A DNA stretch of 64,000 nt from Roseburia_D yibonii (lineage in GTDB: Bacteria; Bacillota; Clostridia; Lachnospirales; Lachnospiraceae): assembly GCF_014297335.1 (NCBI RefSeq), contig NZ_JACOQH010000009.1, forward strand, positions 1-64,000. Direction: 5' to 3'. Position numbers and translations under genes: made by a program. The notes beneath the pieces are model-generated. The model did not search any database, had not been told where the DNA came from, and saw only the letters and a program-made list of their open reading frames with translations. Below, in pieces: positions 26,568 to 35,712 of the stretch (its first letter is position 1; every line of letters starts with the position of its first letter).

Positions 26568-27353
26568 ATGTGTAAAGTTATATCCGTAGTAAACCAGAAA
26601 GGTGGCGTTGGAAAGACCACCACAACCGTAAATGTAGGCATTGGACTGGCAAGAGAAGGTAAGAAAGTGTTGCTGATCGACGCGGATCCACAGGGAAGTT
26701 TAACCGCAAGTCTTGGATATGAGGAACCGGATGCTCTTCGCATCACACTGGCAACTATTATGATGGACGTCATCAATGAAGAAGAAATCTCTCTGGAAGA
26801 TGGAATCTTACATCACCAGGAAAATGTAGATCTTCTTCCGGCAAATATTGAGCTTTCTGCCCTGGAAGTAACGATGGGAAATGTTATGAGCAGGGAAATG
26901 ATCATGAAGGAATATATCGATGCGATAAGATCCCGATACGATTATATCCTGATCGACTGTATGCCGAGCCTTGGTATGATGACGATCAATGCACTGGTCT
27001 CTTCTGATTCTGTTCTGATACCTGTGCAGGCCGCATATTTGCCTGTTAAAGGACTTCAGCAGCTGATCAAAACCATTCTTACAGTAAAGAAAAGACTGAA
27101 CCGAAAACTGGCGATTGAGGGCATTCTCCTGACTATGGTAGATTTCAGAACCAATTACGCAAGGGACATTGCATCGAGAGTACATACAACCTACGGAAGC
27201 CAGATTGAAGTATTTGAAAATGTGATCCCGATGTCTGTAAAAGCTGCTGAGACCAGTGCAGAGGGAAAAAGTATCTATATGCACTGCCCGAAAGGAAAAG
27301 TTGCAGAGGCATATAAGAACTTAACACAGGAGGTTTTGAAAAATGAAAAATAG
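26568..27353 (+). CDS. ParA-type ATPase of the element (261 aa)
   Basis: The deviant Walker A QKGGVGKTTTTVN is near residue 9, with DADPQGSLTASLG and DCMPSLGMMTINAL following. The ATG at 26568 has AAAGGAGG before it; the frame opens earlier inside the upstream parB. The gene ends 11 bases inside the next parB-like gene. It is a clear Soj/ParA relative but distinct from the chromosomal copy at 21655. Confidence 0.92.
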   Translation: MCKVISVVNQKGGVGKTTTTVNVGIGLAREGKKVLLIDADPQGSLTASLGYEEPDALRITLATIMMDVINEEEISLEDGILHHQENVDLLPANIELSALEVTMGNVMSREMIMKEYIDAIRSRYDYILIDCMPSLGMMTINALVSSDSVLIPVQAAYLPVKGLQQLIKTILTVKKRLNRKLAIEGILLTMVDFRTNYARDIASRVHTTYGSQIEVFENVIPMSVKAAETSAEGKSIYMHCPKGKVAEAYKNLTQEVLKNEK

Positions 27354-28245
27354 AAGTGGCGAAAAGATTAAACTGGCAAGCATTGATGAACTGCTGGGTG
27401 TGGTAAATGAAGAATCTGCAATGGAGATAGAGATTAGTAAGATCCATCCGTTTAAAAATCATCCGTTCAAGGTGCTGGATGATGAAAAGATGCAGGATCT
27501 GGTTGAAAGTGTAAGGATCAATGGAGTACTGACACCGGTATTGCTTCGCATGGATGAAAATGAAGAATATGAAATGGTATCCGGTCACAGAAGAATGCAT
27601 GCAGCACAGCTTGCAGGACTTACAACTATCCCGGCAATCGTAAGAGAATTATCAGATGATGATGCCATTGTGGCTATGGTGGACGCTAACATTCAGCGAG
27701 AGGAACTGTTGCCCAGTGAGAAAGCCTTTGCTTATAAGATGAAACTTGATGCAATGAAAAGACAGGGGAGTCGGACAGATTTAACTTTGTGCCAAAGTGG
27801 CACGAAGTCGAGAACAGATCAGTTATTAGGAGAACAGGTTGGAGAAAGTGCACGAAGTGTTCAGCGTTATATCCGACTGACAGAATTAATTCCGGAACTT
27901 CTTGATCTGGTAGATAACAAAAAGCTTCAGTTCACGGTTGCTGTTAATATCTCCTATATCGATAAGGAAGTACAGGAATGGATTTACGAATATATTAGCG
28001 ACACTGGATTTATCAAGCCAAAACAGATTGCAGCACTCAGAAATCAACTGAATGATGGGCCAATCAATCAGATTCAGATGTTATCAATTTTCAATAACTG
28101 TGTGATGGCAAAGAAAGTATCCCGGTCTCTCACATTCTCGGAAAAGAAACTGACAAAGTACTTTCCGGATGATTACACAGCCAAAGATATGGAACAGGTG
28201 ATTGAATCATTATTAGAAAAATGGATGCAGGAACAGTCCTGTTAA
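27343..28245 (+). CDS. ParB/RepB/Spo0J-type protein of the element, copy 2 (300 aa)
   Basis: Shows the ParB fold (IEISKIHPFKNHPFKVLDD, GHRRMHAAQLAGL, DANIQREELLPSEKAFAYK). It is clearly related to copy 1, including the C-terminal FPDDYTAKDMEQVIESLLEK, so the pair looks like an old duplication flanking parA. The start overlaps parA by 11 bases. Having two ParB-like genes may separate DNA binding from ParA stimulation. Confidence 0.88.
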   Translation: MKNRSGEKIKLASIDELLGVVNEESAMEIEISKIHPFKNHPFKVLDDEKMQDLVESVRINGVLTPVLLRMDENEEYEMVSGHRRMHAAQLAGLTTIPAIVRELSDDDAIVAMVDANIQREELLPSEKAFAYKMKLDAMKRQGSRTDLTLCQSGTKSRTDQLLGEQVGESARSVQRYIRLTELIPELLDLVDNKKLQFTVAVNISYIDKEVQEWIYEYISDTGFIKPKQIAALRNQLNDGPINQIQMLSIFNNCVMAKKVSRSLTFSEKKLTKYFPDDYTAKDMEQVIESLLEKWMQEQSC

Positions 28246-28323
28246 AGATAGAAAAAGCTAAGAAAACAAAGTCAAAGAAGTTTAAAAAGAGGACTTCTTA
28301 GCAGAAAATGAAAGGAGGAAATT

Positions 28324-29322
28324 ATGGAGAAAAAAATGACATTTAATTATTTTTACGGTACCGAAGCTGATCAGTTCAGCTTCTACCGTATACCAAAAGC
28401 ATTATTTACAGACAGGTATTTTAAAGATTTATCGAGCGATGCTAAAATTTTATATGGACTGATGTTGGATCGAATGTCTCTTTCCATCAAGAATCAGTGG
28501 TTTGACGACAAAAACAGAGCATATATCTACTTTTCCATCGAAGATATCATGGAATTACTGAACTGTGGCAGAAATAAAGCCATTAAATCCATGAGAGAAC
28601 TGGATGACGAAACAGGAATTGGTCTGATTGAGAAACGCAGACAGGGATTTGGAAAGGTGAACGTTATCTACGTGAAAACCTTTATGCCTGAGAAAACAGA
28701 TGAGAAAAAATTTGGAGAGGAATTAAAGAAGTTTAAAAAACAAACTTCTGTGGAAAATGAGGAATCTACAGAAGTTTACAATTCAAACTTCATGAAGTCC
28801 CAAAATCAAACTTCTAGAAGTCCCGAAAACAAACTTCAAGAAGTTTACATTTCAAACCCTAATAATACTAATCTTAGTGATACTGAAATGAATGATAATA
28901 AATCTAATCCTATCATATCTGTGGATGAGAAAAGATTTGATAGCGATAATCACTCTGAGAATTATCAGGCTTATGAAAACCTTGTCAAGGAGACCATTGA
29001 TTATGAATCACTGGAAATAACCCATCATGACGATATGCGACAGGTAGATGAAATCGTGAACCTGATCGTAGAGACTGTGATGTGTAAAAACGACAAGATC
29101 TTGATTGCCAGCAACTGGTATCCGGCATCACTGGTGAAGAAAAAATTTCTGATGCTGACCTATTCACATATCGAGTATGTCTTACACTGTATGAGTGGTA
29201 ATACCACAAAGGTGAAGAACATCAAGAAATATTTATTAGCAGCCCTGTTTAATGCACCGTCAACGATGAACGGGTATTATCAGGCAGAGGTGAACCATGA
29301 TATGCCAGGACTGGTAAGATAG
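28324..29322 (+). CDS. RepA_N-type replication initiator (332 aa)
   Basis: The N-terminal RepA_N winged-helix domain is seen in FYRIPKALFTDRYFKDLSSD and LYGLMLDRMSLSIKNQW, followed by EDIMELLNCGRNKAIKSMREL. The middle (residues ~130-210) is low-complexity and rich in Asn, Ser and Glu. The C-terminal part is a helical domain of the type seen in element-borne Rep proteins. It probably initiates replication of the circular intermediate, possibly at the TTAGCTG array. AAAGGAGG precedes the ATG. Confidence 0.88.
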   Translation: MEKKMTFNYFYGTEADQFSFYRIPKALFTDRYFKDLSSDAKILYGLMLDRMSLSIKNQWFDDKNRAYIYFSIEDIMELLNCGRNKAIKSMRELDDETGIGLIEKRRQGFGKVNVIYVKTFMPEKTDEKKFGEELKKFKKQTSVENEESTEVYNSNFMKSQNQTSRSPENKLQEVYISNPNNTNLSDTEMNDNKSNPIISVDEKRFDSDNHSENYQAYENLVKETIDYESLEITHHDDMRQVDEIVNLIVETVMCKNDKILIASNWYPASLVKKKFLMLTYSHIEYVLHCMSGNTTKVKNIKKYLLAALFNAPSTMNGYYQAEVNHDMPGLVR

Positions 29323-29331
29323 GGGGTGTAC

Positions 29332-29628
29332 ATGTTTATTTTAAAACTTGCTGGGAAGATATTATTACTGCCGGTATGGCTGATCCTTTTTGTGATCGGC
29401 CTGGCAGTGAAGATGACAGTACAGACTTATGCGGTTGTCAGAGGAATCCTTGGGTTTATATTCACTTTGTTGATTATAGCGACTGCATACTGTTATCATG
29501 ACTGGGTACAGGTTGCATTTCTATTTTCGCTGAGTGTAATTCTGTATCTGATCCTGTTTGCAGGAGTATTCGTGGACACTGTACTGGACATGACAAGAGA
29601 ACGTATTATTGATTTTATTATATCGTGA
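29332..29628 (+). CDS. Small membrane protein of the element (98 aa)
   Basis: Three or four hydrophobic segments cover nearly the whole chain (ILLLPVWLILFVIGLAV, then two more). No recognised domain. The ATG at 29332 is preceded by AGGGGG; a GTG at 29326 is possible. It lies directly after repA, as do small membrane proteins in related elements. Function is unknown. Confidence 0.7.
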   Translation: MFILKLAGKILLLPVWLILFVIGLAVKMTVQTYAVVRGILGFIFTLLIIATAYCYHDWVQVAFLFSLSVILYLILFAGVFVDTVLDMTRERIIDFIIS

Positions 29629-29641
29629 GGAGGATATGAAA

Positions 29642-30040
29642 ATGAGCGAAAACAATGATTATATTCAGTTACCACCACTTAAAAAAGACATACCGTCCGA
29701 TGTGGTAGCATTTATGTGGGAGTACATGAAAGTACCGGAGGATTCAAGAGAAAAAGTTAAGAACCTGCTTAAAGATGCAAATGAAAATGGCGTAAAATTA
29801 AGTCATCAGGCACCAACACTGTATGATGTTGTCCCAAAAGAAGAAATTGCTGAATTTGAAGAGCTTATGCGCAAAACCATAGCTGACATTGTATCAGAAG
29901 CCAGTAGCGTTGCCTGTTGGGTGTATGTGCAGAAATACGTGAAACAGAAAACTCTTGACGAAATGCTGCAAGAATTGCCAGGAGCAGGCCAGTTCATCAT
30001 TGTTATGAATACCTGGTTCGAAAGACTGATGGCGGATTAA
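29642..30040 (+). CDS. Hypothetical soluble protein (132 aa)
   Basis: I do not recognise this protein. It is mostly helical and acidic, with a Leu/Pro-rich N-terminal LPPLKKDIPSDVVAFMWEYM and no cysteine pair or catalytic motif. GAGGAGG precedes; the ATG at 29642 is the better spaced of two in-frame ATGs. It is followed by 95 bases without a gene. Confidence 0.6.
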   Translation: MSENNDYIQLPPLKKDIPSDVVAFMWEYMKVPEDSREKVKNLLKDANENGVKLSHQAPTLYDVVPKEEIAEFEELMRKTIADIVSEASSVACWVYVQKYVKQKTLDEMLQELPGAGQFIIVMNTWFERLMAD

Positions 30041-30135
30041 TAGAAGTTGTGATAGAATGAAGGAAGCGATTTGAAGTGCAAATCGGAATTTTTATAAAGG
30101 AAACAGGCCAATTGCGATAATATAGGAGAAAATGT

Positions 30136-30885
30136 ATGCATGGATATTACCAAAAAAATCTAAAAAAATGGCATAAAACTTTAAATTCTTACATGAATTA
30201 TATCAGCTATGAACTAGAGTCGCTTACTGGGCAGTCTTATGATACCCTCATTCAAGAAATTTGGACAAACTATCAGGCGGAGATGTTAGAAAGATTCCCT
30301 TACATTGGCGGAGATGCTGCCAGCGGAACAAAGAACCTTATCGGAGCTTACATGTTTGTGAGCATGGGTGAAGTATTAAAAAAATATGGTGTTACGACAG
30401 CGCAGAGCGGTCACCTGATGATTCTGATTTATGAGCGTCAGTTTACAAAGATTCCGTCTTTTTTACGGAGCATCATGGGTAAAATCTTTACTAATCCCCG
30501 ATTTCTTACAAAAATGTTCCTAAAAAAGGATAGGAAGAATGCATTAAACGCTGCGCAGAATCCCGGAAGTTTCGAGACACAGACACAGATTCCACCAGAA
30601 AAGGGGTATGATTTCAGTTATCACAACCTCGTTTGTCCGCTAGCGGATTTTGCAAAAAAATACGGATATGAAGAATACATGCCTTACATCTGTAATCTGG
30701 ATTATGTCATGTTCGGTATTCTGGGTGCCCCACTGTACAGAGAGCATACCTGCTTTGATGATGGTGATTATTGTGATTTCAAGTTGAAACTTTCTGCCAA
30801 ACCGATGGATGTAGGACGGATTTTGCGGACATTCAAAATAAAAAAGAATGTGGAGGTAACAGACAATGGCAAAATCATTATTTGA
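30136..30885 (+). CDS. L-2-amino-thiazoline-4-carboxylate hydrolase-like protein (249 aa, tail possibly altered)
   Basis: Matches the ATC hydrolase family (PF14196): YIGGDAASGTKNLIGAY near residue 55 and the C-terminal block CPLADFAKKYGYEEYMPYIC...LDYVMF followed by FDDGDYCDFKL. Characterised members open the thiazoline ring to S-carbamoyl/N-carbamoyl-cysteine, but most relatives are uncharacterised. Family members usually end soon after CDF. Here ~30 extra residues rich in Lys and Ile run into tnpV, so the end may be a fusion at the border of the nested unit. AGGAGAAAA precedes the ATG. Confidence 0.7.
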   Translation: MHGYYQKNLKKWHKTLNSYMNYISYELESLTGQSYDTLIQEIWTNYQAEMLERFPYIGGDAASGTKNLIGAYMFVSMGEVLKKYGVTTAQSGHLMILIYERQFTKIPSFLRSIMGKIFTNPRFLTKMFLKKDRKNALNAAQNPGSFETQTQIPPEKGYDFSYHNLVCPLADFAKKYGYEEYMPYICNLDYVMFGILGAPLYREHTCFDDGDYCDFKLKLSAKPMDVGRILRTFKIKKNVEVTDNGKIII

Positions 30886-31240
30886 GGAACTGGGCGGCAA
30901 ATACGAAAGGCAAGGGGATTATTTGATACCGTGCTTAACTGTACCCGCCGAAGAAGAACAGGCAATAGGCATCTGGGGGCAACGGCATTTAGATTATCTA
31001 AAACAGTACCGTAAAGTTACATACACCAATCTTCTTACAAGCGGCAGGCTAAACGCCTACCTTGCCGACATCAACAGACAGGCACAGGAACGCTTTGAAA
31101 GGCTCATAGAGGGTATGAAACAGGCACAGGGCATAACGGAACAGCTAAAGGCAGAAAACGCCTTAGAATGGACAGGATGCCTCAATAACATAAGGGCTTG
31201 TGCGAGGGAGATTGTGGAAAAGGAAATTATTTTTGCATAA
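30866..31240 (+). CDS. TnpV-family transposon-encoded protein (124 aa)
   Basis: Begins MAKSLFEELGGKYERQGDYL and contains the family's WGQRHLDYLKQYRKVTYTNLL. TnpV proteins are small accessory proteins found in Firmicute transposons, often beside tetracycline genes. The mechanism is unknown. A GGAGG site precedes the ATG. The first 20 bases overlap the upstream gene's end. Confidence 0.85.
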   Translation: MAKSLFEELGGKYERQGDYLIPCLTVPAEEEQAIGIWGQRHLDYLKQYRKVTYTNLLTSGRLNAYLADINRQAQERFERLIEGMKQAQGITEQLKAENALEWTGCLNNIRACAREIVEKEIIFA

Positions 31241-31297
31241 ACAGATGATTAGTGGCAGGGGGAAATCCTGCCGCTTTTTCTGCTTTAGTTTGTCAGC

Positions 31298-31326
31298 TTG
31301 ACAAATAAAGGGTTAAGGAATATAAT
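31298..31326 (+). promoter_or_regulatory. tet(O) promoter
   Basis: Perfect consensus: TTGACA (31298-31303), 17 bases, TATAAT (31321-31326). It starts the leader transcript of tet(O). Confidence 0.9.
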
Positions 31327-31358
31327 TAGATTCAGTATTATACAAGGAGTTAATAAAT

Positions 31359-31563
31359 ATGCGGCAAGGTATTCTTAAATAAACTGTCAATTTGATAGTG
31401 GGAACAAAAAGTAGCAGTCCCGTTTCACTTTTAATATGGGGCTTAGTTTTTTGTACCCAGTTTAAGAATACTTTTATCATGTAATTTTATATGCCCGAAA
31501 ACATATAAGTGTTTTGGGGCTATTGGAGTTATTTACCCAGTGATAGGAGTATTTATCACTGGG
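31359..31563 (+). promoter_or_regulatory. tet leader peptide and attenuator
   Basis: A 7-codon leader frame (MRQGILK, 31359-31382) has AAGGAG nine bases before its ATG. Its distal part GTATTCTTAAA (31369-31379) pairs with TTTAAGAATAC (31461-31471). A strong terminator stem, CCCAGTGATA/TATCACTGGG (31536-31545 with 31554-31563), is followed by TATTTTT just before tet(O). This is the layout known from tet(M) of Tn916, where ribosome behaviour on the leader lets transcription pass when tetracycline is present. Confidence 0.85.
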
Positions 31564-31606
31564 TATTTTTATGCCCTTTTTTGGGTGTTGATAGGAGGAA
31601 AATCAC

Positions 31607-33526
31607 ATGAAAATAATTAACTTAGGCATTCTGGCTCACGTTGACGCAGGAAAGACAACATTAACGGAAAGTTTATTATATACCAGTGGTGCAATTGCAG
31701 AACTAGGGAGCGTAGATGAAGGCACAACAAGGACAGATACAATGAATTTGGAGCGTCAAAGGGGAATCACTATCCAGACAGCAGTGACATCTTTTCAGTG
31801 GGAGGATGTAAAAGTCAACATTATAGATACGCCAGGCCATATGGATTTTTTGGCGGAAGTATACCGTTCTTTATCCGTTTTAGACGGAGCAGTATTATTA
31901 GTTTCTGCAAAGGATGGCATACAGGCACAGACCCGTATACTGTTTCATGCACTACAGACAATGAAGATTCCGACAATCTTTTTCATCAATAAAATTGACC
32001 AAGAGGGGATTGATTTGCCAATGGTATATCGGGAAATGAAAGCAAAGCTTTCTTCGGAAATTATAGTGAAGCAAAAGGTTGGGCAGCATCCCCATATAAA
32101 TGTAACGGACAATGACGATATGGAACAGTGGGATGCGGTAATTATGGGAAACGATGAACTATTAGAGAAATATATGTCAGGGAAACCGTTTAAAATGTCA
32201 GAACTGGAACAGGAAGAAAACAGGAGATTCCAAAACGGAACGTTATTTCCCGTTTATCACGGAAGCGCTAAAAACAATCTGGGGATTCGGCAGCTTATAG
32301 AAGTGATTGCCAGTAAATTTTATTCATCAACGCCTGAAGGTCAATCTGAATTATGCGGGCAGGTTTTTAAGATTGAATATTCAGAGAAAAGGCGGCGTTT
32401 TGTTTATGTGCGTATATATAGCGGAACATTGCATTTGAGGGATGTTATTAGAATATCTGAAAAAGAGAAAATAAAAATCACAGAGATGTGTGTTCCGACA
32501 AACGGTGAATTATATCCATCCGATACAGCCTGCTCTGGTGATATTGTAATTTTACCAAATGATGTTTTGCAGCTAAACAGTATTTTGGGGAACGAAATGC
32601 TGTTGCCGCAGAGAAAATTTATTGAAAATCCTCTCCCTATGCTCCAAACAACGATTGCAGTAAAGAAACCTGAACAGCGGGAAATATTGCTTGGGGCACT
32701 TACAGAAATTTCAGATGGCGACCCTCTTTTAAAATATTATGTGGATACTACAACGCATGAGATTATACTTTCTTTTTTGGGGAATGTGCAGATGGAAGTC
32801 ATTTGTGCCATCCTTGAGGAAAAATATCATGTGGAGGCAGAAATAAAAGAGCCTACTGTTATATATATGGAAAGACCGCTTAGAAAAGCAGAATATACCA
32901 TCCACATAGAAGTCCCGCCAAATCCTTTCTGGGCTTCTGTCGGGTTGTCCATAGAGCCGCTCCCTATTGGAAGCGGAGTGCAGTATGAAAGCAGAGTTTC
33001 ACTTGGATATTTAAATCAATCGTTCCAAAATGCGGTTATGGAGGGGGTTCTTTATGGCTGCGAGCAGGGGCTGTATGGATGGAAAGTGACAGACTGTAAA
33101 ATCTGTTTTGAATATGGATTGTATTATAGTCCTGTAAGTACCCCCGCAGACTTTCGGCTGCTTTCCCCTATCGTATTGGAGCAGGCTTTAAAAAAAGCAG
33201 GGACAGAACTATTAGAGCCATATCTCCACTTTGAAATTTATGCACCGCAGGAATATCTCTCACGGGCGTATCATGATGCTCCAAGGTATTGTGCAGATAT
33301 TGTAAGTACTCAGATAAAGAATGACGAGGTCATTCTGAAAGGAGAAATCCCTGCTAGATGTATTCAAGAATACAGGAACGATTTAACTTATTTCACAAAT
33401 GGGCAGGGAGTCTGCTTGACAGAGTTAAAAGGATACCAGCCAGCTATTGGTAAATTTATTTGCCAACCCCGCCGCCCGAATAGCCGTATAGATAAGGTTC
33501 GGCATATGTTCCACAAGTTAGCTTAA
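31607..33526 (+). CDS. tet(O): Ribosomal protection protein Tet(O) (639 aa)
   Basis: An EF-G-like GTPase that removes tetracycline from the ribosome. The G domain has AHVDAGKTTLTESLL (residue 10 on), DTPGHMDF near residue 74 and NKID near residue 128. Length is exactly 639. By recall the sequence follows Tet(O) throughout, including the central region where Tet(32) and Tet(M) mosaics diverge, so I call it tet(O) rather than tet(O/32/O). A short divergence or mosaic patch cannot be excluded without alignment. GGAGG precedes the ATG. Confidence 0.92.
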   Translation: MKIINLGILAHVDAGKTTLTESLLYTSGAIAELGSVDEGTTRTDTMNLERQRGITIQTAVTSFQWEDVKVNIIDTPGHMDFLAEVYRSLSVLDGAVLLVSAKDGIQAQTRILFHALQTMKIPTIFFINKIDQEGIDLPMVYREMKAKLSSEIIVKQKVGQHPHINVTDNDDMEQWDAVIMGNDELLEKYMSGKPFKMSELEQEENRRFQNGTLFPVYHGSAKNNLGIRQLIEVIASKFYSSTPEGQSELCGQVFKIEYSEKRRRFVYVRIYSGTLHLRDVIRISEKEKIKITEMCVPTNGELYPSDTACSGDIVILPNDVLQLNSILGNEMLLPQRKFIENPLPMLQTTIAVKKPEQREILLGALTEISDGDPLLKYYVDTTTHEIILSFLGNVQMEVICAILEEKYHVEAEIKEPTVIYMERPLRKAEYTIHIEVPPNPFWASVGLSIEPLPIGSGVQYESRVSLGYLNQSFQNAVMEGVLYGCEQGLYGWKVTDCKICFEYGLYYSPVSTPADFRLLSPIVLEQALKKAGTELLEPYLHFEIYAPQEYLSRAYHDAPRYCADIVSTQIKNDEVILKGEIPARCIQEYRNDLTYFTNGQGVCLTELKGYQPAIGKFICQPRRPNSRIDKVRHMFHKLA

Positions 33527-33576
33527 CAGCTTGCAAAAGTCATATAAAATGAGATTTGAAAGGAGAATGTAACTTC

Positions 33577-34797
33577 ATGTTTGCTAAAAATTCAAAGGCA
33601 TATTCTGTCTACCTGCTGTTCCGATTTGTCTGTTCCCTGGCGGTTTCTATGTCCACAGTGCTTTCCATCGTGTACCACCTGGAGGTGGTGCAGCTGGATG
33701 CTTTCCAGCTTGTCCTGGTAGGGACGGTTCTGGAGACCTCCTGCTTTCTGTTCGAGATACCCACCGGTGTGGTGGCGGATTTGTATAGCCGTCGGCGCTC
33801 GGTGCTGATTGGAATGTTCCTCTACGGCCTGGGCTTTCTGATGGAGGGTGCGCTACCGTGGTTCGCGCCGGTTCTGCTGGCCCAGGTTGTCTGGGGTTGC
33901 GGTGATACCTTCATCACCGGCGCTCTGGAGGCGTGGATTGCCTCGGAGGAAGAGGACAAACCCATAGACAAGGTGTTCCTGCGGGGCAGTCAAATGGGGC
34001 AAATCGGCGGCGTTCTGGGCGTGGTGCTGGGCACACTGCTGGGAAACATAAACCTGCAAATGCCTCTCATCTTGGGGGGCAGTTTGTGCTTGTTGTTGGG
34101 GCTGGTGTTGGGTCGCATCATGCCAGAAACCAACTTCTCCCCTGCTATTGAGGAACGGCAGGGCTTGCTTAAAGACTTTGTCTGCCTGTTCAAGCTCAAC
34201 CTGGGCTTTGTGAAAGGCGCACCTGTGTTGCTGGCGCTCTTAGCAATCACACTATGCGGGGGACTTGCCAGTGAAGGCTTTGACCGGCTCTCCACCGCTC
34301 ATTTTCTGGATGACACGGTAATACCCGTTATCGGGCCGCTGAACAGCGTCACTTGGTTCGGTGTTATCAGTCTTATCGGCAGCGTCTTAGGTATTCTGGC
34401 TTCTCAGTTGCTCATCGCCCGCATGGAGAAAAAAGGGACTGTCAGCCGAACCAGTGTGGTCATGTCCACCAGCGCCGGGTATATCCTGTGCCTGGTTCTC
34501 TTCGCGGTGGGGCGGAGCTTTTGGTTCATGTTGTTGGTGTTCCTGCTGGCGGGGCTTATGCGCACCATCAAGGAGCCTGTGCTGGCCGCCTGGATGAACG
34601 ACCATGTGGATGAGAAAATGCGCGCCACAGTCTTTTCCACCAGCGGACAGCTGGACTCTTTCGGGCAGATCATCGGCGGGCCTATTGTGGGGCTGGTAGC
34701 CCAGCAGGTGTCCATACCCTGGGGGCTGGTCTGTACCGCTTTCCTGCTGTTGCCCGCGCTGTTCTTAGTGCCGGTGGCGGGAAAGAAGCGGGATTGA
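33577..34797 (+). CDS. tet(40): Tetracycline efflux protein Tet(40) (406 aa)
   Basis: Major-facilitator transporter with about 12 hydrophobic segments and MFS loop motif GVVADLYSRRRSVLIG near residue 64. The ATG at 33577, after AAAGGAG, gives 406 residues, the known Tet(40) length. An earlier in-frame start at 33556 overlaps the ribosome site. Tet(40) is known in tandem behind a tet(O)-type gene in gut Firmicutes, exactly as here, 50 bases after tet(O). GC content is clearly higher than that of tet(O), so the two genes have different origins. Confidence 0.9.
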   Translation: MFAKNSKAYSVYLLFRFVCSLAVSMSTVLSIVYHLEVVQLDAFQLVLVGTVLETSCFLFEIPTGVVADLYSRRRSVLIGMFLYGLGFLMEGALPWFAPVLLAQVVWGCGDTFITGALEAWIASEEEDKPIDKVFLRGSQMGQIGGVLGVVLGTLLGNINLQMPLILGGSLCLLLGLVLGRIMPETNFSPAIEERQGLLKDFVCLFKLNLGFVKGAPVLLALLAITLCGGLASEGFDRLSTAHFLDDTVIPVIGPLNSVTWFGVISLIGSVLGILASQLLIARMEKKGTVSRTSVVMSTSAGYILCLVLFAVGRSFWFMLLVFLLAGLMRTIKEPVLAAWMNDHVDEKMRATVFSTSGQLDSFGQIIGGPIVGLVAQQVSIPWGLVCTAFLLLPALFLVPVAGKKRD

Positions 34798-34818
34798 TAT
34801 GGCATAGTTAAGTTTACT

Positions 34819-34846
34819 GACGAGCGGGAGATTACTTCCGCTCGTC
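34819..34846 (+). terminator. Terminator after tet(40)
   Basis: GACGAGCGG (34819-34827) pairs perfectly with CCGCTCGTC (34838-34846), followed by TTCATTT. Confidence 0.8.
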
Positions 34847-35393
34847 TTCATTTAGTAGCGCAAAATTTGAGGACTCTTTATTTCCTTATTCGGTATAGCG
34901 GAGGCGGCTGTCAATTCGACATAATTTTCTTGTGATACTTTACCGTACATGAGCATTTGTTTCGTATTTGAAAGAACAAACTCACCAAATAAAAAAAACG
35001 ATATTCGGGTGGGTTATTTTGTTATACCCTAAATTACCCTCTGAATTTGTTTTTAAATTTGGAGGGATTTTTTTATGTCCTTTTTTCGGGCAGTTATCTA
35101 TCTGCTCATACGAAGCAAAATTTATCAATACATAGCATATCAGAGAACGGCAGGAAACCAGTTAAAAAAATTTCTGCCAGTGCAACGGTACTTCTCACCT
35201 TGAAAGTAGAAGTACAATCTCCATACAATAGAATTACTATTTCCTATAACCGTAAAGGTCACAGAGCCTTTGCGGTTTTTCTTTTGTCGATTTTTGTTGG
35301 AAAGTGCCGTAGGGCTGTTTCTGATATGCGGTGTCGTTCTCCGCCTCTCCATCTGGATTTTTTACATTTCAAAAATTCAGATGGGAGGTATTT
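34847..35393. other. Intergenic region with terminator and structured leader
   Basis: No convincing gene. It contains a terminator-like hairpin AACCGTAAAGG/CCTTTGCGGTT (35248-35258 with 35267-35277) followed by TTTTC. Next to the sigma-like fragment is a stem CTCCATCTG/CAGATGGGAG (35346-35354 with 35377-35386) that buries the GGGAGG ribosome site. The remainder is AT-rich and looks like scar sequence from rearrangement. Confidence 0.5.
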
Positions 35394-35525
35394 ATGGTGA
35401 AATATGCACCAAGAAAGGTATATATCAGAGAAAGTGGCGGCTATGTGGAATTATCCTACACGGAGTTCTGCCGTTGCAGGGAATCCGACCAGACCTATAT
35501 GGACAAGCTGTTTATCCCCATTCAA
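35394..35525 (+). pseudogene. Truncated sigma-70-like gene of conjugative transposons
   Basis: The first 44 codons (MVKYAPRKVYIRESGGYVEL, then YTEFCRCRESDQTYMDKLF) match the N-terminus of the sigma-factor-like proteins carried by Tn916/Tn1549-type elements. After PIQ the sequence stops resembling the family and becomes a chance frame ending at 35711. Deletion or recombination near 35525 is inferred. It is unrelated to the intact sigma-like gene at 45282. Confidence 0.65.
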
Positions 35526-35645
35526 AAAGAAACGGCGGCTTTGATTTTTCAAAGCTGCTGCGGAAATCAAAGAACGACAAGCAACAGTTCTGATTTTGCT
35601 CCAATATGGTTATTAGGGGCACAAATTAAAATCAAAAAAGAGCCG

Positions 35646-35712
35646 ATAACAGCAGTATTTCAAACTGCATATTATCGGCTCTGCGTCTGTGCGTCTGGCT
35701 CTTTTAATTAAA
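35646..35712. terminator. Hairpin at the methyltransferase 3' end
   Basis: GAGCCGATAA pairs with TTATCGGCTC across a partly paired loop, immediately beyond the methyltransferase stop. A T-rich tail follows on the minus strand (GGCTCTTTTTTG). It probably ends the minus-strand transcript. Confidence 0.6.

Noticed and set aside
31607..33526. Mosaic tet(O/32/O) or tet(M)
   Set aside because: The central region, where Tet(32) and Tet(M) differ strongly, reads as Tet(O) as far as I can recall; a small mosaic patch would need alignment.
35526..35711. Continuation of the sigma-like frame to 35711 as a real protein
   Set aside because: After codon 44 the residues lose all family resemblance and run over the terminator hairpin of the neighbouring gene.
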